64,000 nucleotides of DNA from RPQJ01 sp963706535 (GCA_963706535.1 CAVPMU010000015.1:62001-126000); one strand, 5' to 3'. Shown: positions 7,265-15,309, counted from the stretch's first letter. Numbers and translations: made by a program. The notes: generated by a model from the sequence alone, not told the origin.

Positions 7265-8440
7265 ATGCGCCGAGACGACGTTGCCCCCGACCGCCAACCG
7301 TACCTGGTCCCCGCCTTTGGGCACCCGAACGCCTGCGCCCTGGTGGCACCGCCGACGCCCCGGGTGCTGGCGCCCAATCGTGCCTACGACACCGTCTTTG
7401 CCGAAGCGCACGCGGCACTCGGCCGATTGCAGGGTGCGCTTGCACACATTCCCAACATCGACATGGTCACTCGCACGCTCGCCCGCCGCGAAGCCGTCGC
7501 GAGTTCGCAGATTGAGGGCACCCGGACCGACCTGCCGCAGCTGCTCACGTATGAAGCAACGCACACCGCGAACGACCTGCCGCCGGACGTGCGCATCACC
7601 GAGCGTTACGTCACGGCCTTGCAGCTCGGACTCGACCGCATTCGTGACGGTGGGCGCGCGGCACTCGACCTGGCCCTCATCGACACGTTGCACGCCCATT
7701 TGATGCAGGACGAGCCCTCGGCGCAGGCCGCGGGTGCGTACCGACAGACGCAAGCCTGGATTGGCTCCAGCCGGCGGATCGAGGATGCGACTTTCGTGCC
7801 GGCGCCGCCGAGTGAGATCGCGCGCTGCATGGCGGAGATGTCGGCGAGCATCCTGCAGTACGTGCCTGGCGAGGAAGAACCGGCGTCGCTGTCGATCCCT
7901 GCACAACTGGCCATTACCCACGCCCAGTTCGAGACCATTCACCCCTACCACGATGGCAACGGCCGCACCGGCCGGTTGCTGCTGCCGCTGCTGCTCGCCG
8001 CTGAAGGCTACCCGCCGCTCTACCTCTCCGGGGCGCTCCTGCGCCTGCGACGCGACTACTACGGAGCGCTGGCCGCCGTGCAACTGCGCGGGCAGTGGGC
8101 GCCCTGGCTCGAGTTGCTGGGACGGGCCGTGATCGAGTCGTGCGATGAATCGGTCTCGATCGCGCAGGATCTGCTCGCACTCGCCGAGCGCTGGGAGGCC
8201 AAGTTGAGCGACTACCGCGTCGATTCGGCGGCCCGCCGGCTGCCGCGCTTCCTGATCGGGCACCCCGTGCTCTCCGTTGGCCAGGCCGCGAAGGCACTGG
8301 AGTTGTCGGTGCCCACGGCCAATGCCGCCTTCAAGAACCTGGTCGATGCCGGCATCCTGCGCCAACTCGACAAACGCAGGCGTAACCGTGTGTTCCTCGC
8401 GCCCGAGGTGTTGGAACGGCTTGATCGGCCACCGGGTTGA
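7265..8440 (+). CDS. Fic family protein AMP-transferase
   Basis: A 391-residue Fic protein using ATG 7265; a GTG at 7223 would add 14 residues (MGETNRGSVPTESA) that look non-conserved. The active-site loop HPYHDGNGRTGR is intact, with catalytic histidine at about residue 226. An N-terminal inhibitory helix motif, S80-S-Q-I-E84-G85, fits the [S/T]xxxE[G/N] consensus of class II Fic proteins, in which the glutamate blocks ATP binding in cis. The C-terminal about 90 residues form a winged-helix-like segment (VLSVGQAAKALELSVPTANA, then AFKNLVDAGIL). These proteins AMPylate cellular targets such as gyrase or themselves. It lies inside the segment bracketed by direct repeats. Confidence 0.92.
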   Translation: MRRDDVAPDRQPYLVPAFGHPNACALVAPPTPRVLAPNRAYDTVFAEAHAALGRLQGALAHIPNIDMVTRTLARREAVASSQIEGTRTDLPQLLTYEATHTANDLPPDVRITERYVTALQLGLDRIRDGGRAALDLALIDTLHAHLMQDEPSAQAAGAYRQTQAWIGSSRRIEDATFVPAPPSEIARCMAEMSASILQYVPGEEEPASLSIPAQLAITHAQFETIHPYHDGNGRTGRLLLPLLLAAEGYPPLYLSGALLRLRRDYYGALAAVQLRGQWAPWLELLGRAVIESCDESVSIAQDLLALAERWEAKLSDYRVDSAARRLPRFLIGHPVLSVGQAAKALELSVPTANAAFKNLVDAGILRQLDKRRRNRVFLAPEVLERLDRPPG

Positions 8441-8496
8441 GCCACTGCCCCTCGCGGGCGGCGAAGAAATCCGCGATACGCCAGCGTCCCCACCAT

Positions 8497-9306
8497 TCAC
8501 AGGTGGTACTTGAACATCAGGCTGACAGCAGACTGATCCGTGTCGAACGCAGGCGAACTGGGGATCTGGTACTTGTTCCACCAGAAGTCCAGTTCGATGC
8601 CCGCAAACAACTTCCCGGTCGTACCCCAGAGGTTGCCGAGGTCGACTGAAACCTGCGGATTGAGGTGATAGCTCCAGGTCTCCGATCCGAGGCCGAGCAC
8701 CCAGTCGAAGTAGCCGTCCGCGAGGAATTGCGCCTTGCCGACGGCGAAGGGTCGGGCCGCGACCACGGTGACCTGCACGTCGCGGAACCCGTCCCGCGTT
8801 CCCTCGGTGAGTTCACTGCGCCCGTACACGTTCACCTGGGCGTACCGGAATCCCGACTCGCCCACGTCGAGGTCCAGGCCCACGCCGACGAGCACGGCTT
8901 CGGCCACGTCGGCATCCTCGCCGCGCTCGTACGTACCGGCGACCAGCACGTCCTTGAAGAGCGAGAACGACAGGTCCTTGCCCAGCGTCTTGCCGAGGCT
9001 GAGGCGCGGGCTGATCTCGCCGTACCACGTGCTGTCGTCGGCGCCGTCGGGGGTGCCGTGATACTTGATGGCGTCGACGAAAATGAACAGATCGCCGATC
9101 CTCGAATCGTGCGCATGCTCGTACGTGAACGTCGACTGTTCGTCCGGATCGACCTCGAATCCCCACCCATACGGCAGCAGCGTCAGGCTGTTGTCAGACC
9201 AGTTGAAGAACGCCTTGGCATCCGTGGATGCCTCCCGGGCGTGCGCCGTCCCGACGCAAACCAGGCACGCGAACGACACGCCCAGCAGTGCAATCCTGGA
9301 ATTCAT
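8497..9306 (-). CDS. Tsx-like nucleoside-specific outer-membrane porin
   Basis: A 269-residue outer-membrane protein of the Tsx (nucleoside channel) family. A signal peptide is clear (MNSRIALLGVSFACLVCVGT, cleaved after AHA). The mature part has alternating beta-strand patterns, a WYGEISPRLSLGK segment, FDWVLGLGSETWSYHLNPQ, and a C-terminal SLMFKYHL strand suited to BAM-dependent insertion. Start ATG 9306 is chosen because it places the signal peptide at the N-terminus; the frame is open 35 codons further. It follows an NCS2 purine permease and a phosphoribosyltransferase on the same strand, which supports a role in nucleoside or base entry. Its 3' end is duplicated at 5412-5684. Confidence 0.85.
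   Translation of the reverse strand: MNSRIALLGVSFACLVCVGTAHAREASTDAKAFFNWSDNSLTLLPYGWGFEVDPDEQSTFTYEHAHDSRIGDLFIFVDAIKYHGTPDGADDSTWYGEISPRLSLGKTLGKDLSFSLFKDVLVAGTYERGEDADVAEAVLVGVGLDLDVGESGFRYAQVNVYGRSELTEGTRDGFRDVQVTVVAARPFAVGKAQFLADGYFDWVLGLGSETWSYHLNPQVSVDLGNLWGTTGKLFAGIELDFWWNKYQIPSSPAFDTDQSAVSLMFKYHL
8498..8757. repeat. Direct repeat, right copy (inside tsx-like gene)
   Basis: The partner of the repeat at 5413-5672. This copy forms the 3' end of the intact porin gene, so it is the functional one. Differences between copies are scattered single bases. Confidence 0.85.
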
Positions 9307-9316
9307 GCACTGGACC

Positions 9317-10645
9317 TCAGGCCCCGGCGGCCATGTAGACGAATCGCGCCACGAACAAGGTCGCGAGCGCGAACAGCAGCCAGTCGGCGCGGCTGACGCG
9401 ACGAGCAGCAATCTTCAGGACGACGAAGGCGATCACCCCGAACGACAGGCCGTTGGCGATCGAGAACGTCAGCGGAATCGTGACCAATGTCAGGAACGCG
9501 GGGATTGCGACCACCGGGTCGTCCCAGTCGATCTCCATCAACGGGGCCATCATCATGCCGCCCACCAGGATCAGCGCCGGCGCCGTGGCGGGCGCCGGGA
9601 TCACCTGCGCCCACGGGGCGACGAACAGGGTGGCGAGGAAGAGAAGACCCACCACGACCGCGGTCAGGCCAGTGCGCCCGCCTGCCGAGACGCCCGAGGC
9701 GCTTTCGATGTAGCTGACGACGGTGGACGTGCCCGCGAGCGAGCCCACCACCGTGGCGCTGGCGTCCGCGAACAGGATGCGGTTCAGGCGCGGTATCGTC
9801 CCGTCGGGCTGGACCATTCCGGCCTTCTTGCTGACCGCGACGAGCGTGCCCACGTTGTCGAACAGGTCGACGAACAGGAAGACGAACAGGATCTCCAGCA
9901 GCGCCAGGCCGAACCCGTGGCCGCCGATGCCGAGAGCGGCCGGGATGTCGAGCTGGAACGCGGTCCCGGTCATCTGCTCGACGTCGTAGGGCTGCGGCGC
10001 CCACACCGCCAGGCCCAGGACCCAGCCGAGCACGGCGGTGGCGACGATGCCGATCAGGATCGCGCCGCGAACTTTCAGCACCGTGAGGATCGATAGGAGA
10101 CCCAGGCCCAGCAATGCGAGCTGCGTCGCGGGTGCGTGGACGTCGCCGAGGCCGACCAGCGTGGCGGGGTTGGTCACCACCAGGCCCGCGCCGCGCAGCC
10201 CGATGAACGCGATGAACAGGCCGATGCCGGCGGCAATCGCCGAGAACAAGGCACGCGGGATGGCGTTGACGATCAGCTGGCGGATGCCGGCGAAAGTCAG
10301 CACCAGGAACAGGACCCCGGAGATGAAGACGAGGCCGAGCGCCGTCTGCCAGGGCACGCCCATCCCCTGCACCACGGTGAAGGCGAAGTAGGCATTCAGG
10401 CCCATGCCCGGCGCGAGCGCGATCGGGTAGTTGGCGATGAACCCCATCAGCAGGCAGCCGATGCCGGCGGCGAGGCAGGTCGCGGCGGCGACCCCCGCGG
10501 CCGGCATGCCGGTGGTGCTCAGGATCGCGGGATTGACCAGGACGATGTACGCCATGGTGAGGAAGGTCGTGAACCCGGCCAGCACTTCGGTCTGGACCGT
10601 GGTTCCGCGTGCGTGGAGCTGGAAGGTGCGTTCGAGGAACGTCAT
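9317..10645 (-). CDS. NCS2 family purine permease (AzgA/PbuG type)
   Basis: A 442-residue inner-membrane transporter of the nucleobase:cation symporter 2 family, AzgA branch (adenine, guanine and hypoxanthine uptake). Visible blocks are EVLAGFTTFLTMAYIVLVNP near residue 20, ALAPGMGLNAYFAFTVV near 78, the FVDLFDNVGTLVAVSKKAG stretch near 265, and SASGVSAGGRTGLTAVVVG near 315, all typical of this branch, across 12-14 hydrophobic segments. It stops 10 bases before the Tsx-like gene start and follows the phosphoribosyltransferase gene by about 106 bases, so the three form a salvage operon. Exact substrate is inferred. Confidence 0.92.
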   Translation of the reverse strand: MTFLERTFQLHARGTTVQTEVLAGFTTFLTMAYIVLVNPAILSTTGMPAAGVAAATCLAAGIGCLLMGFIANYPIALAPGMGLNAYFAFTVVQGMGVPWQTALGLVFISGVLFLVLTFAGIRQLIVNAIPRALFSAIAAGIGLFIAFIGLRGAGLVVTNPATLVGLGDVHAPATQLALLGLGLLSILTVLKVRGAILIGIVATAVLGWVLGLAVWAPQPYDVEQMTGTAFQLDIPAALGIGGHGFGLALLEILFVFLFVDLFDNVGTLVAVSKKAGMVQPDGTIPRLNRILFADASATVVGSLAGTSTVVSYIESASGVSAGGRTGLTAVVVGLLFLATLFVAPWAQVIPAPATAPALILVGGMMMAPLMEIDWDDPVVAIPAFLTLVTIPLTFSIANGLSFGVIAFVVLKIAARRVSRADWLLFALATLFVARFVYMAAGA

Positions 10646-10751
10646 CGGGTGGCCTGCGGCTGGAAGCGGGCGCGACTCTAGGCGAACCCGTCAAGCGCGG
10701 CCATCGTGAGTGACCGCAACGATCCGTCCCGCCGAAGGTACCCGTCCCCGC

Positions 10752-11321
10752 TCAGGCTTCGGGCGGTCGCAGCAGGTCGACGACGGGGGCGAGTTCCTGC
10801 TTGCCGGCTTTGATCTCGTCGTAGCTCAGTCCGGCGAGCTCGTGCGGGAAGACGAGCCAGGCGTCGGTTTCGTGCAGGTAGTAATGCGGCACGAGGGTCG
10901 TGCGGTTGTTGCCCGGCTTGTACCAGGGTGTGGCGATGCGGACCTGTCGCGGCATGTTGAGGCGCATCTTGGCCGTGAGTTCGGCCAGCAGGGCCTCGAT
11001 GCTGTGACCGGAATCGAAGACGTCGTCCACGACCAGCAGCGAATCGTCGGCGTCCGCCTCATCGATGATGTAGTGAAGCCCGTGCACCCGGATCGTCTTC
11101 GCCCGTTCGCCGATGCCGAGGTAGGCGGACGTGCGCACCGCGATGTGGTCGGGTCGCACGCCGAGGTACTCGAAGTATTCCTGGATCGCGATGCCGACTG
11201 GTGTACCGCCGCGCCAGATGCCGATGATGAAGTCCGGCCGGAACCCGCTGCGGTGGATCTGCGCCGCCAGCCGGAAGGAATCCTGCAGCAGGTCGCTCGC
11301 GGTGATGAAGATCTTGTCCAT
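10752..11321 (-). CDS. Purine phosphoribosyltransferase (hypoxanthine/xanthine-guanine type)
   Basis: A 189-residue type I phosphoribosyltransferase. The PRPP-binding loop LLVVDDVFDSGHS is near residue 97, with FIIGIWRGGTPVGIAIQEYFEYLG near residue 32 as the upstream conserved part (quoted here only to locate it: FIIGIWRGGTPVG). It would convert a purine base plus PRPP into the nucleotide. Start ATG 11321 (MDKIFITASDLLQDSF) is chosen because the longer open frame upstream has no protein-like character. It is the first gene of the minus-strand salvage cluster with the NCS2 permease and Tsx-like porin, supporting a purine substrate. hpt or gpt cannot be chosen from sequence alone. Confidence 0.85.
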   Translation of the reverse strand: MDKIFITASDLLQDSFRLAAQIHRSGFRPDFIIGIWRGGTPVGIAIQEYFEYLGVRPDHIAVRTSAYLGIGERAKTIRVHGLHYIIDEADADDSLLVVDDVFDSGHSIEALLAELTAKMRLNMPRQVRIATPWYKPGNNRTTLVPHYYLHETDAWLVFPHELAGLSYDEIKAGKQELAPVVDLLRPPEA

Positions 11322-11545
11322 GGCGCGATGATCCGCCAGAAGCCACGCGCGGTGGAAGTTGGTAGCTGCCGCAGGCACCCGAGACAGGACGGGTCCTGGC
11401 GAATCCCCGGGGACCGGGCTCGCAATGACAGCAAGAATCGCGGCCTGCATCGGTGCGCAGGCGCGTTTCCCGGCCGTGGATGATTGAAGTGACGGTGCCG
11501 TCTGTTGTAGAAGTTGCGCGCGACTAGCCGTCGAGGAGACGCAGC

Positions 11546-11797
11546 ATGGACCGATACACGGGCGGCTGCCTGTGCGGCAATGTCCGAATCGTGGCGTCGG
11601 GACGCCCATACCGGGTCGGCATATGCCACTGTCTCGACTGCCGCAGGTTTCATGGGGCGCTTTTTCACGCTTCCGCGGTGTTCCCGCAGGACGCCGTGAC
11701 GGTCGACGGCGAAACACGCGACTACGCCGGGCCGCCGTTCCCGGTCAGGAGACGATACGACGGTGATCGCGACGCCACGAGTCGCTTCGAGGAGTAG
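11546..11797 (+). CDS. GFA family protein lacking its middle section
   Basis: An 83-residue protein with the N-terminal zinc motif of the GFA family (glutathione-dependent formaldehyde-activating enzyme fold): GGCLCGNVRI and CHCLDCRRFHGALF. The end, PPFPVRRRYDGDRDATSRFEE, resembles the usual family C-terminus. Between them the second CxxC zinc motif and about 50 residues normally present are missing, although the frame stays open. GFA proteins are usually about 115-140 residues. The deletion probably leaves the gene inactive. ATG 11546 has GAGGAG upstream (about 11533). It starts a row of three GFA genes. Confidence 0.7.
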   Translation: MDRYTGGCLCGNVRIVASGRPYRVGICHCLDCRRFHGALFHASAVFPQDAVTVDGETRDYAGPPFPVRRRYDGDRDATSRFEE

Positions 11798-11802
11798 GTT
11801 GC

Positions 11803-12079
11803 ATGATGGACACCGTGGTCGCTCGTGGCTCCTGTCTCTGTGGCGCGGTCCGGTTCCGGGCGAGCCTGCCGTGCAAGTGGGTCGCCCACTGTCATTGCAC
11901 CTGCTGCCGCCGCGCGCACGGCGCACCGCTCGTCACGCTGGCCCGGCGAAATGCACGTCGCCCGCGCCTTGTTCATGGACCCGTTGGACAAAGAACCAAG
12001 TGCTCATGTGTTCTACGAAACCCACGTTTCCTGGCTGAACGTCGGCGACGACCTGCCCAGGAAGAGCAGCCAGACCTGA
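11803..12079 (+). pseudogene. GFA family pseudogene with internal deletion and frameshift
   Basis: The first half (MMDTVVARGSCLCGAVRF, then CHCTCCRRAHGAPLVT) is a GFA N-terminus in the frame of ATG 11803. The second half (RWPGEMHVARALFMDPLDKE, PSAHVFYETHVSWLNVGDDL) is a GFA C-terminus but lies in another frame ending at 12079. The switch is at about 11938-11942, where the central part with the second zinc cysteines should be. A deletion of about 40 codons that broke the frame explains this. The frame of the first half runs on to 12174 but codes for unrelated residues. Confidence 0.75.
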
Positions 12080-12210
12080 GCGCCATGGAGCTCCTGGCAG
12101 TGAAGGAAGCAGGGATGCGCGTTGCTGCCGTCGCCACCGGCAACGCAACCCACGTCGTTCTCCGCAAGACTTGAGTATCGAGGCAGGTCCGGCCTATCGG
12201 GAGGCGCATC

Positions 12211-12600
12211 GTGACGAGTGGATCGTGCATGTGCGGGGCGGTGAAGTTCACCGTCTCATGCGAGTTGAAACCGCCGGACGCCTGCCACTGCGTGCAATGC
12301 CGGAAATTTTCCGGTCATTACTCCGTGGGAACGGACGCACCCAGGAGTGCCGTGCAGATTACCGGTGCCGAGAACATCACGTGGTACCGCTCTTCCGCGA
12401 AGGTTCGCCGCGGCTTCTGCTCCGTCTGCGGCTGCTCGATGTTCTTCGATCCGCCTGCAAAGGACTGGATTGGAATCTCGATGGGCGCATTCGATGGAGT
12501 CACCGGCACGCATGCGGAGCTGCACATCTTCGTTGCGGAGAAGGGCGATTACTATGAAATCACCGATGGCCTGCCGCAGTACCAGACGATTCCCCAGTGA
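12211..12600 (+). CDS. GFA family zinc-binding protein, intact
   Basis: A 129-residue GFA-family protein with both zinc motifs: CMCGAVKF and CHCVQCRKFSGHYSVG at the N-terminus and GFCSVCGCSMFFDPPAKDW near residue 68. The family takes its name from a proposed glutathione/formaldehyde reaction, but most members have unknown roles. It is the only complete member of the three in a row. The start is GTG 12211 (MTSGSCMCGAV); no ATG lies before the cysteine motif. Its stop overlaps the next gene start, so it is probably translated together with the SRPBCC gene. Confidence 0.85.
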   Translation: MTSGSCMCGAVKFTVSCELKPPDACHCVQCRKFSGHYSVGTDAPRSAVQITGAENITWYRSSAKVRRGFCSVCGCSMFFDPPAKDWIGISMGAFDGVTGTHAELHIFVAEKGDYYEITDGLPQYQTIPQ

Positions 12601-13100
12601 TGCCACGGCGAGGCAGGCCGCGAGTGCCGCATCGAATTGATTCGGCGTTCCGGTTCATCGATGCGCCGCCGGCAGCTGTCTACGCGGAGTTCGCGGACCC
12701 GAAGGCGATGGAGCAATGGGTGCCGCCGGGAGACATGGCGGCCACCATGCTTCATTTCGATTTCCGGAAGGGCGGTCGCTATCGGATGCGCCTCACGTAC
12801 AGGGAGCCATTGGGCGCGGGCGGCAAGACCTCGGATGACTCGGATGAGGTCGAGGTGCGCTTCATCGAATTGATCGAATTCCGGCGGATCGAGCAGGCCG
12901 TTACGTTCGAGAGCAGCGACGCCGCGTTTGCCGGTGTGATGCGAATGACCTGGACGTTCGATTCCCTCAGGAATGGAACGCTCGTCCCGGTGCGCGCCGA
13001 GGATGTGCCGCGAGGGATTCGGCCAGAGGATCACGAGGCCGCGATGAAGTCGACGCTGGACAAGCTCGCGTCGTTCCTCGGGGCGGGTGCCGGAACCTAG
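12600..13100 (+). CDS. SRPBCC (AHSA1-like) family protein
   Basis: A 166-residue protein of the START/Bet v1-like superfamily, AHSA1 branch. The pattern FRFIDAPPAAVYAEFADPKA near residue 17, then MEQWVPPG, FDFRKGGRYRMRL near 57 and the C-terminal AAMKSTLDKLASFLG is typical. Members bind hydrophobic ligands or act in stress responses; no specific ligand can be read here. ATG 12600 overlaps the GFA stop (a GTG at 12597 is equally possible), suggesting co-translation. The gene pair GFA/SRPBCC looks like a small operon. Confidence 0.85.
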   Translation: MPRRGRPRVPHRIDSAFRFIDAPPAAVYAEFADPKAMEQWVPPGDMAATMLHFDFRKGGRYRMRLTYREPLGAGGKTSDDSDEVEVRFIELIEFRRIEQAVTFESSDAAFAGVMRMTWTFDSLRNGTLVPVRAEDVPRGIRPEDHEAAMKSTLDKLASFLGAGAGT

Positions 13101-13213
13101 AATTCGGGCGTCCATCACGGTTTTCGATCGTACTGTCTCCGCCGGTGATCTGAGCCATTCCCGCTCCGGTATCGTCCCGCGCTAACCGTCCAGCACAGCA
13201 AAGGAAGATCCAC

Positions 13214-14188
13214 ATGCGTGGACTGAATCTGCTCGCAGCACTCGCCGTCGCGTTCACCGATACGATCGCCGCCGACGAACCGGCGACCGCCGAGGTCGCC
13301 CGCCTGACGTTTGCCTGGCCGCCCGGAACCGCAGCGCAGGTCGAGACGACGAGGCAGCGCACGCGACTCACCGGCGAGAAGGAAAGCACCTTCAGCGCGA
13401 ATGCGCGCTACCGCATGCACGTGCAGTCTCACAAGGATGGCCTGCTGGTCGCCTACAGCGACTTCGAGACGCCGACCGTCGCCGGTGACGACGAGAACCG
13501 CAAGGCCACGCTCGAGGCAATCCTGCAGAAGGTCTCGGCCGTCGCGCCGAGCATCGTCGTGAGCCCGGAGGCCGAGTTGCTGCGCGTCGAGAACGTGAAG
13601 GAGCTGCGCGAACAGATGCAGTCGGTCTTCGAGCCGATGATCGCGGAGATGAAGGACGCGCCGCCGCAGCTGAACGCGATGATGCGCAACGCCCTCTCGG
13701 AGCAGTCGCTCACGGCATCGGCGGCGCAGGATTGGAACGCGCTGGTGGGTGCCTGGGCAGGCGCCGAGTTCGAGCAGGGGGCGACCTACGTCCTGACGAC
13801 CGACGAGCCGCTGCCGATGATCCCGGGGACTACGGTGCCGATGAGCTACGAGTTCGGGTTCGTCGAGAAGGTGCCGTGCACCAGGGCCGCGGAAAGCCCG
13901 GCGTGCGTCGTCCTGCAGATGAATTCCTCCCCCGAGCCGCAGGCCATGAGGAACATCCTGGACGAATTCATGCGCAAGATGACGCGCGGGAGCGCCGCGA
14001 GCCAGGGTCTCTTCGAGAGCCTGGACGTGGTCAGCACGATCGTGGTGGTCATGGAGCCCGCCACGATGCTGCCGTATCGCCTCGAGACCGAGAAACGCGT
14101 CGAGGGCACGGTCCGTGCGCCGGGCGAGGAGCCGCAGGTGGTGACCCAGGTGGACGAGCAGGTCACGACGTTCAGCTATCTCGACTGA
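13214..14188 (+). CDS. Secreted protein of unknown function
   Basis: A 324-residue protein I do not recognise. The N-terminus is a likely signal peptide (MRGLNLLAALAVAFTDTIAA, cleaved near ADEP). The rest is soluble with a charged helical part around residues 115-165 (VENVKELREQMQSVFEPMIA and following) and beta-rich parts either side. Two cysteines (KVPCTRAAESPAC) could form a short disulfide loop. AAGGAAG lies just before ATG 13214. The pattern of an extracytoplasmic protein measuring or binding lipid or polymer is possible but nothing supports a function. Confidence 0.75.
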   Translation: MRGLNLLAALAVAFTDTIAADEPATAEVARLTFAWPPGTAAQVETTRQRTRLTGEKESTFSANARYRMHVQSHKDGLLVAYSDFETPTVAGDDENRKATLEAILQKVSAVAPSIVVSPEAELLRVENVKELREQMQSVFEPMIAEMKDAPPQLNAMMRNALSEQSLTASAAQDWNALVGAWAGAEFEQGATYVLTTDEPLPMIPGTTVPMSYEFGFVEKVPCTRAAESPACVVLQMNSSPEPQAMRNILDEFMRKMTRGSAASQGLFESLDVVSTIVVVMEPATMLPYRLETEKRVEGTVRAPGEEPQVVTQVDEQVTTFSYLD

Positions 14189-14220
14189 GGGGCACGTCCG
14201 GGACTGGCGCAGGTCGGCGC

Positions 14221-14309
14221 CCACCCAACCGGGTGGGCTACAATTGCGTACCGTGCAAGGACGACCGAACAGGAGTCCCGTCATGACCTACGTCCACGCC
14301 CAGCCATGA
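14221..14309 (+). promoter_or_regulatory. Hairpin, possible promoter and eight-codon leader ORF before a membrane protein gene
   Basis: CCCACCC/GGGTGGG arms (14221-14227 and 14232-14238) form a short perfect hairpin, directly followed by TACAAT (14240-14245), a possible -10 box. A good AGGAG (about 14272) precedes a tiny ORF, ATG 14283 to TGA 14309, encoding MTYVHAQP. Its stop overlaps the ATG of the next gene in ATGA. This would couple translation of the membrane protein to the leader peptide. Confidence 0.4.
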
Positions 14310-14719
14310 CCGAATACAACGCGAGCGGAGTGCCCCTTCCGCCGCCCTCGCTCATCACCTACACGCACTGGATGTACGCCCTGCACGCCGCGAGCGCGCT
14401 GATGGGCGTGTTCTCCGCCGCAACGGTCATCGGGCAGTTCATCTTCGGCGTGCCGTCGATCATCGCCGTGGTCATGAACTACGTGAAGCGCAGTGAGGCG
14501 CGCGGCACCTGGCTCGAGAGCCATTTCGGCTGGCAGCTGCGCACCTTCTGGTACGCGGTGCTGTGGTTCGTGCTGATCGGGCTGTTCTCGCTGCCGCTGG
14601 TGCTGCTGCTCGGGCTCGGCATCGTCACGTGGATCGCCGGCGCGTTCGTGGTCGGCATCTGGATCATCTATCGCGTCGCCCGCGGCTGGCTGCGGCTGAA
14701 CGACGGACAAGCGATCTAG
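14306..14719 (+). CDS. DUF4870-like small membrane protein
   Basis: A 137-residue inner-membrane protein with three to four hydrophobic segments (about residues 25-60 and 75-125). The segment GQFIFGVPSIIAVVMNYVKR and the middle HFGWQLRTFWYAVLWFVLIG are typical of DUF4870 proteins, whose role is unknown. Start ATG 14306 overlaps the stop of an eight-codon leader ORF that carries the only good ribosome-binding site, so its expression probably depends on translational coupling. It is followed by a G-rich inverted repeat and slyD. Confidence 0.8.
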   Translation: MTEYNASGVPLPPPSLITYTHWMYALHAASALMGVFSAATVIGQFIFGVPSIIAVVMNYVKRSEARGTWLESHFGWQLRTFWYAVLWFVLIGLFSLPLVLLLGLGIVTWIAGAFVVGIWIIYRVARGWLRLNDGQAI

Positions 14720-14720
14720 G

Positions 14721-14794
14721 CTGTGGGCGGTGGGCTGTGGGCTGTAGGTAGGAACGGCCCTTCCGACCCACGGCCTACAGCCCACGGCCTACAG
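14721..14794. repeat. Long imperfect inverted repeat of GGCTGTGGG-like units
   Basis: Two 28-base arms (14721-14748 and 14767-14794) are inverted copies matching at about 23 of 28 positions and separated by 18 bases. Each arm is itself about two tandem 14-base units of CTGTGGGC/GTGGG type. It would form a strong hairpin in RNA or DNA between the membrane protein gene and slyD. There is no T-run, so it is not a classic terminator. It is similar in design to the element at 27634-27734. Confidence 0.7.
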
Positions 14795-14820
14795 TCTTCC
14801 CCTTCTCTCGGAGTTTTCCC

Positions 14821-15309
14821 ATGCAGATTGCGCAGGACAAAGTCGTCCTCATCCACTACACGCTCACCAACGACGCGGGCGAGACGATCGATAGTTCCTC
14901 GGGCGGCGACCCGCTCGCCTACATCCACGGCCAGGGCAACCTGATCTCCGGCCTCGAGAAGGCGCTCGAGGGCAAGCAGGCCGGCGACAAGCTGAACGTG
15001 AAGGTCGATCCTGCCGAGGGCTACGGCGTGCGCGACGACGCACTCATCCAGCAGGTGCCGAAGCGGCAGTTCGGCGGCGCCAACGTGCAGCCGGGCATGC
15101 AGTTCCACGCGCAGACCTCGCAGGGCCAGGCGCGCGTCGTCACCGTGGTACGCATCCAGGGCGACATGGTGACCGTGGACGGCAACCACCCGCTCGCCGG
15201 CGAGAGCCTGAACTTCGACGTTGAGGTCACGGAAGTACGCGAGGCCACGCAGGAAGAGCTCGAGCACGGCCACGTGCACGGTCCGGGCGGACACCACCAC
15301 CACGGCTGA
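14821..15309 (+). CDS. slyD: SlyD-like FKBP-type peptidyl-prolyl cis-trans isomerase
   Basis: A 162-residue SlyD-type protein. The FKBP domain (about residues 1-70 and 125-145) is interrupted by the insert-in-flap chaperone domain (about 70-120). Key stretches are VVLIHYTLTNDAGETIDSS, the PLAYIHGQGNLISGLEKALE block and VDGNHPLAGESLNFDVEV. The C-terminus is rich in histidine (HGHVHGPGGHHHHG), the metal-binding tail of SlyD that also delivers nickel in some bacteria. It acts as a cytoplasmic folding catalyst and chaperone. A strong terminator follows at 15445-15485, and the next gene is convergent. Confidence 0.95.
   Translation: MQIAQDKVVLIHYTLTNDAGETIDSSSGGDPLAYIHGQGNLISGLEKALEGKQAGDKLNVKVDPAEGYGVRDDALIQQVPKRQFGGANVQPGMQFHAQTSQGQARVVTVVRIQGDMVTVDGNHPLAGESLNFDVEVTEVREATQEELEHGHVHGPGGHHHHG

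Noticed and set aside
12085..12174. Short frame MELLAVKEAGMRVAAVATGN after the GFA pseudogene
   Set aside because: Only 29 codons, no ribosome-binding site, and no recognised family.
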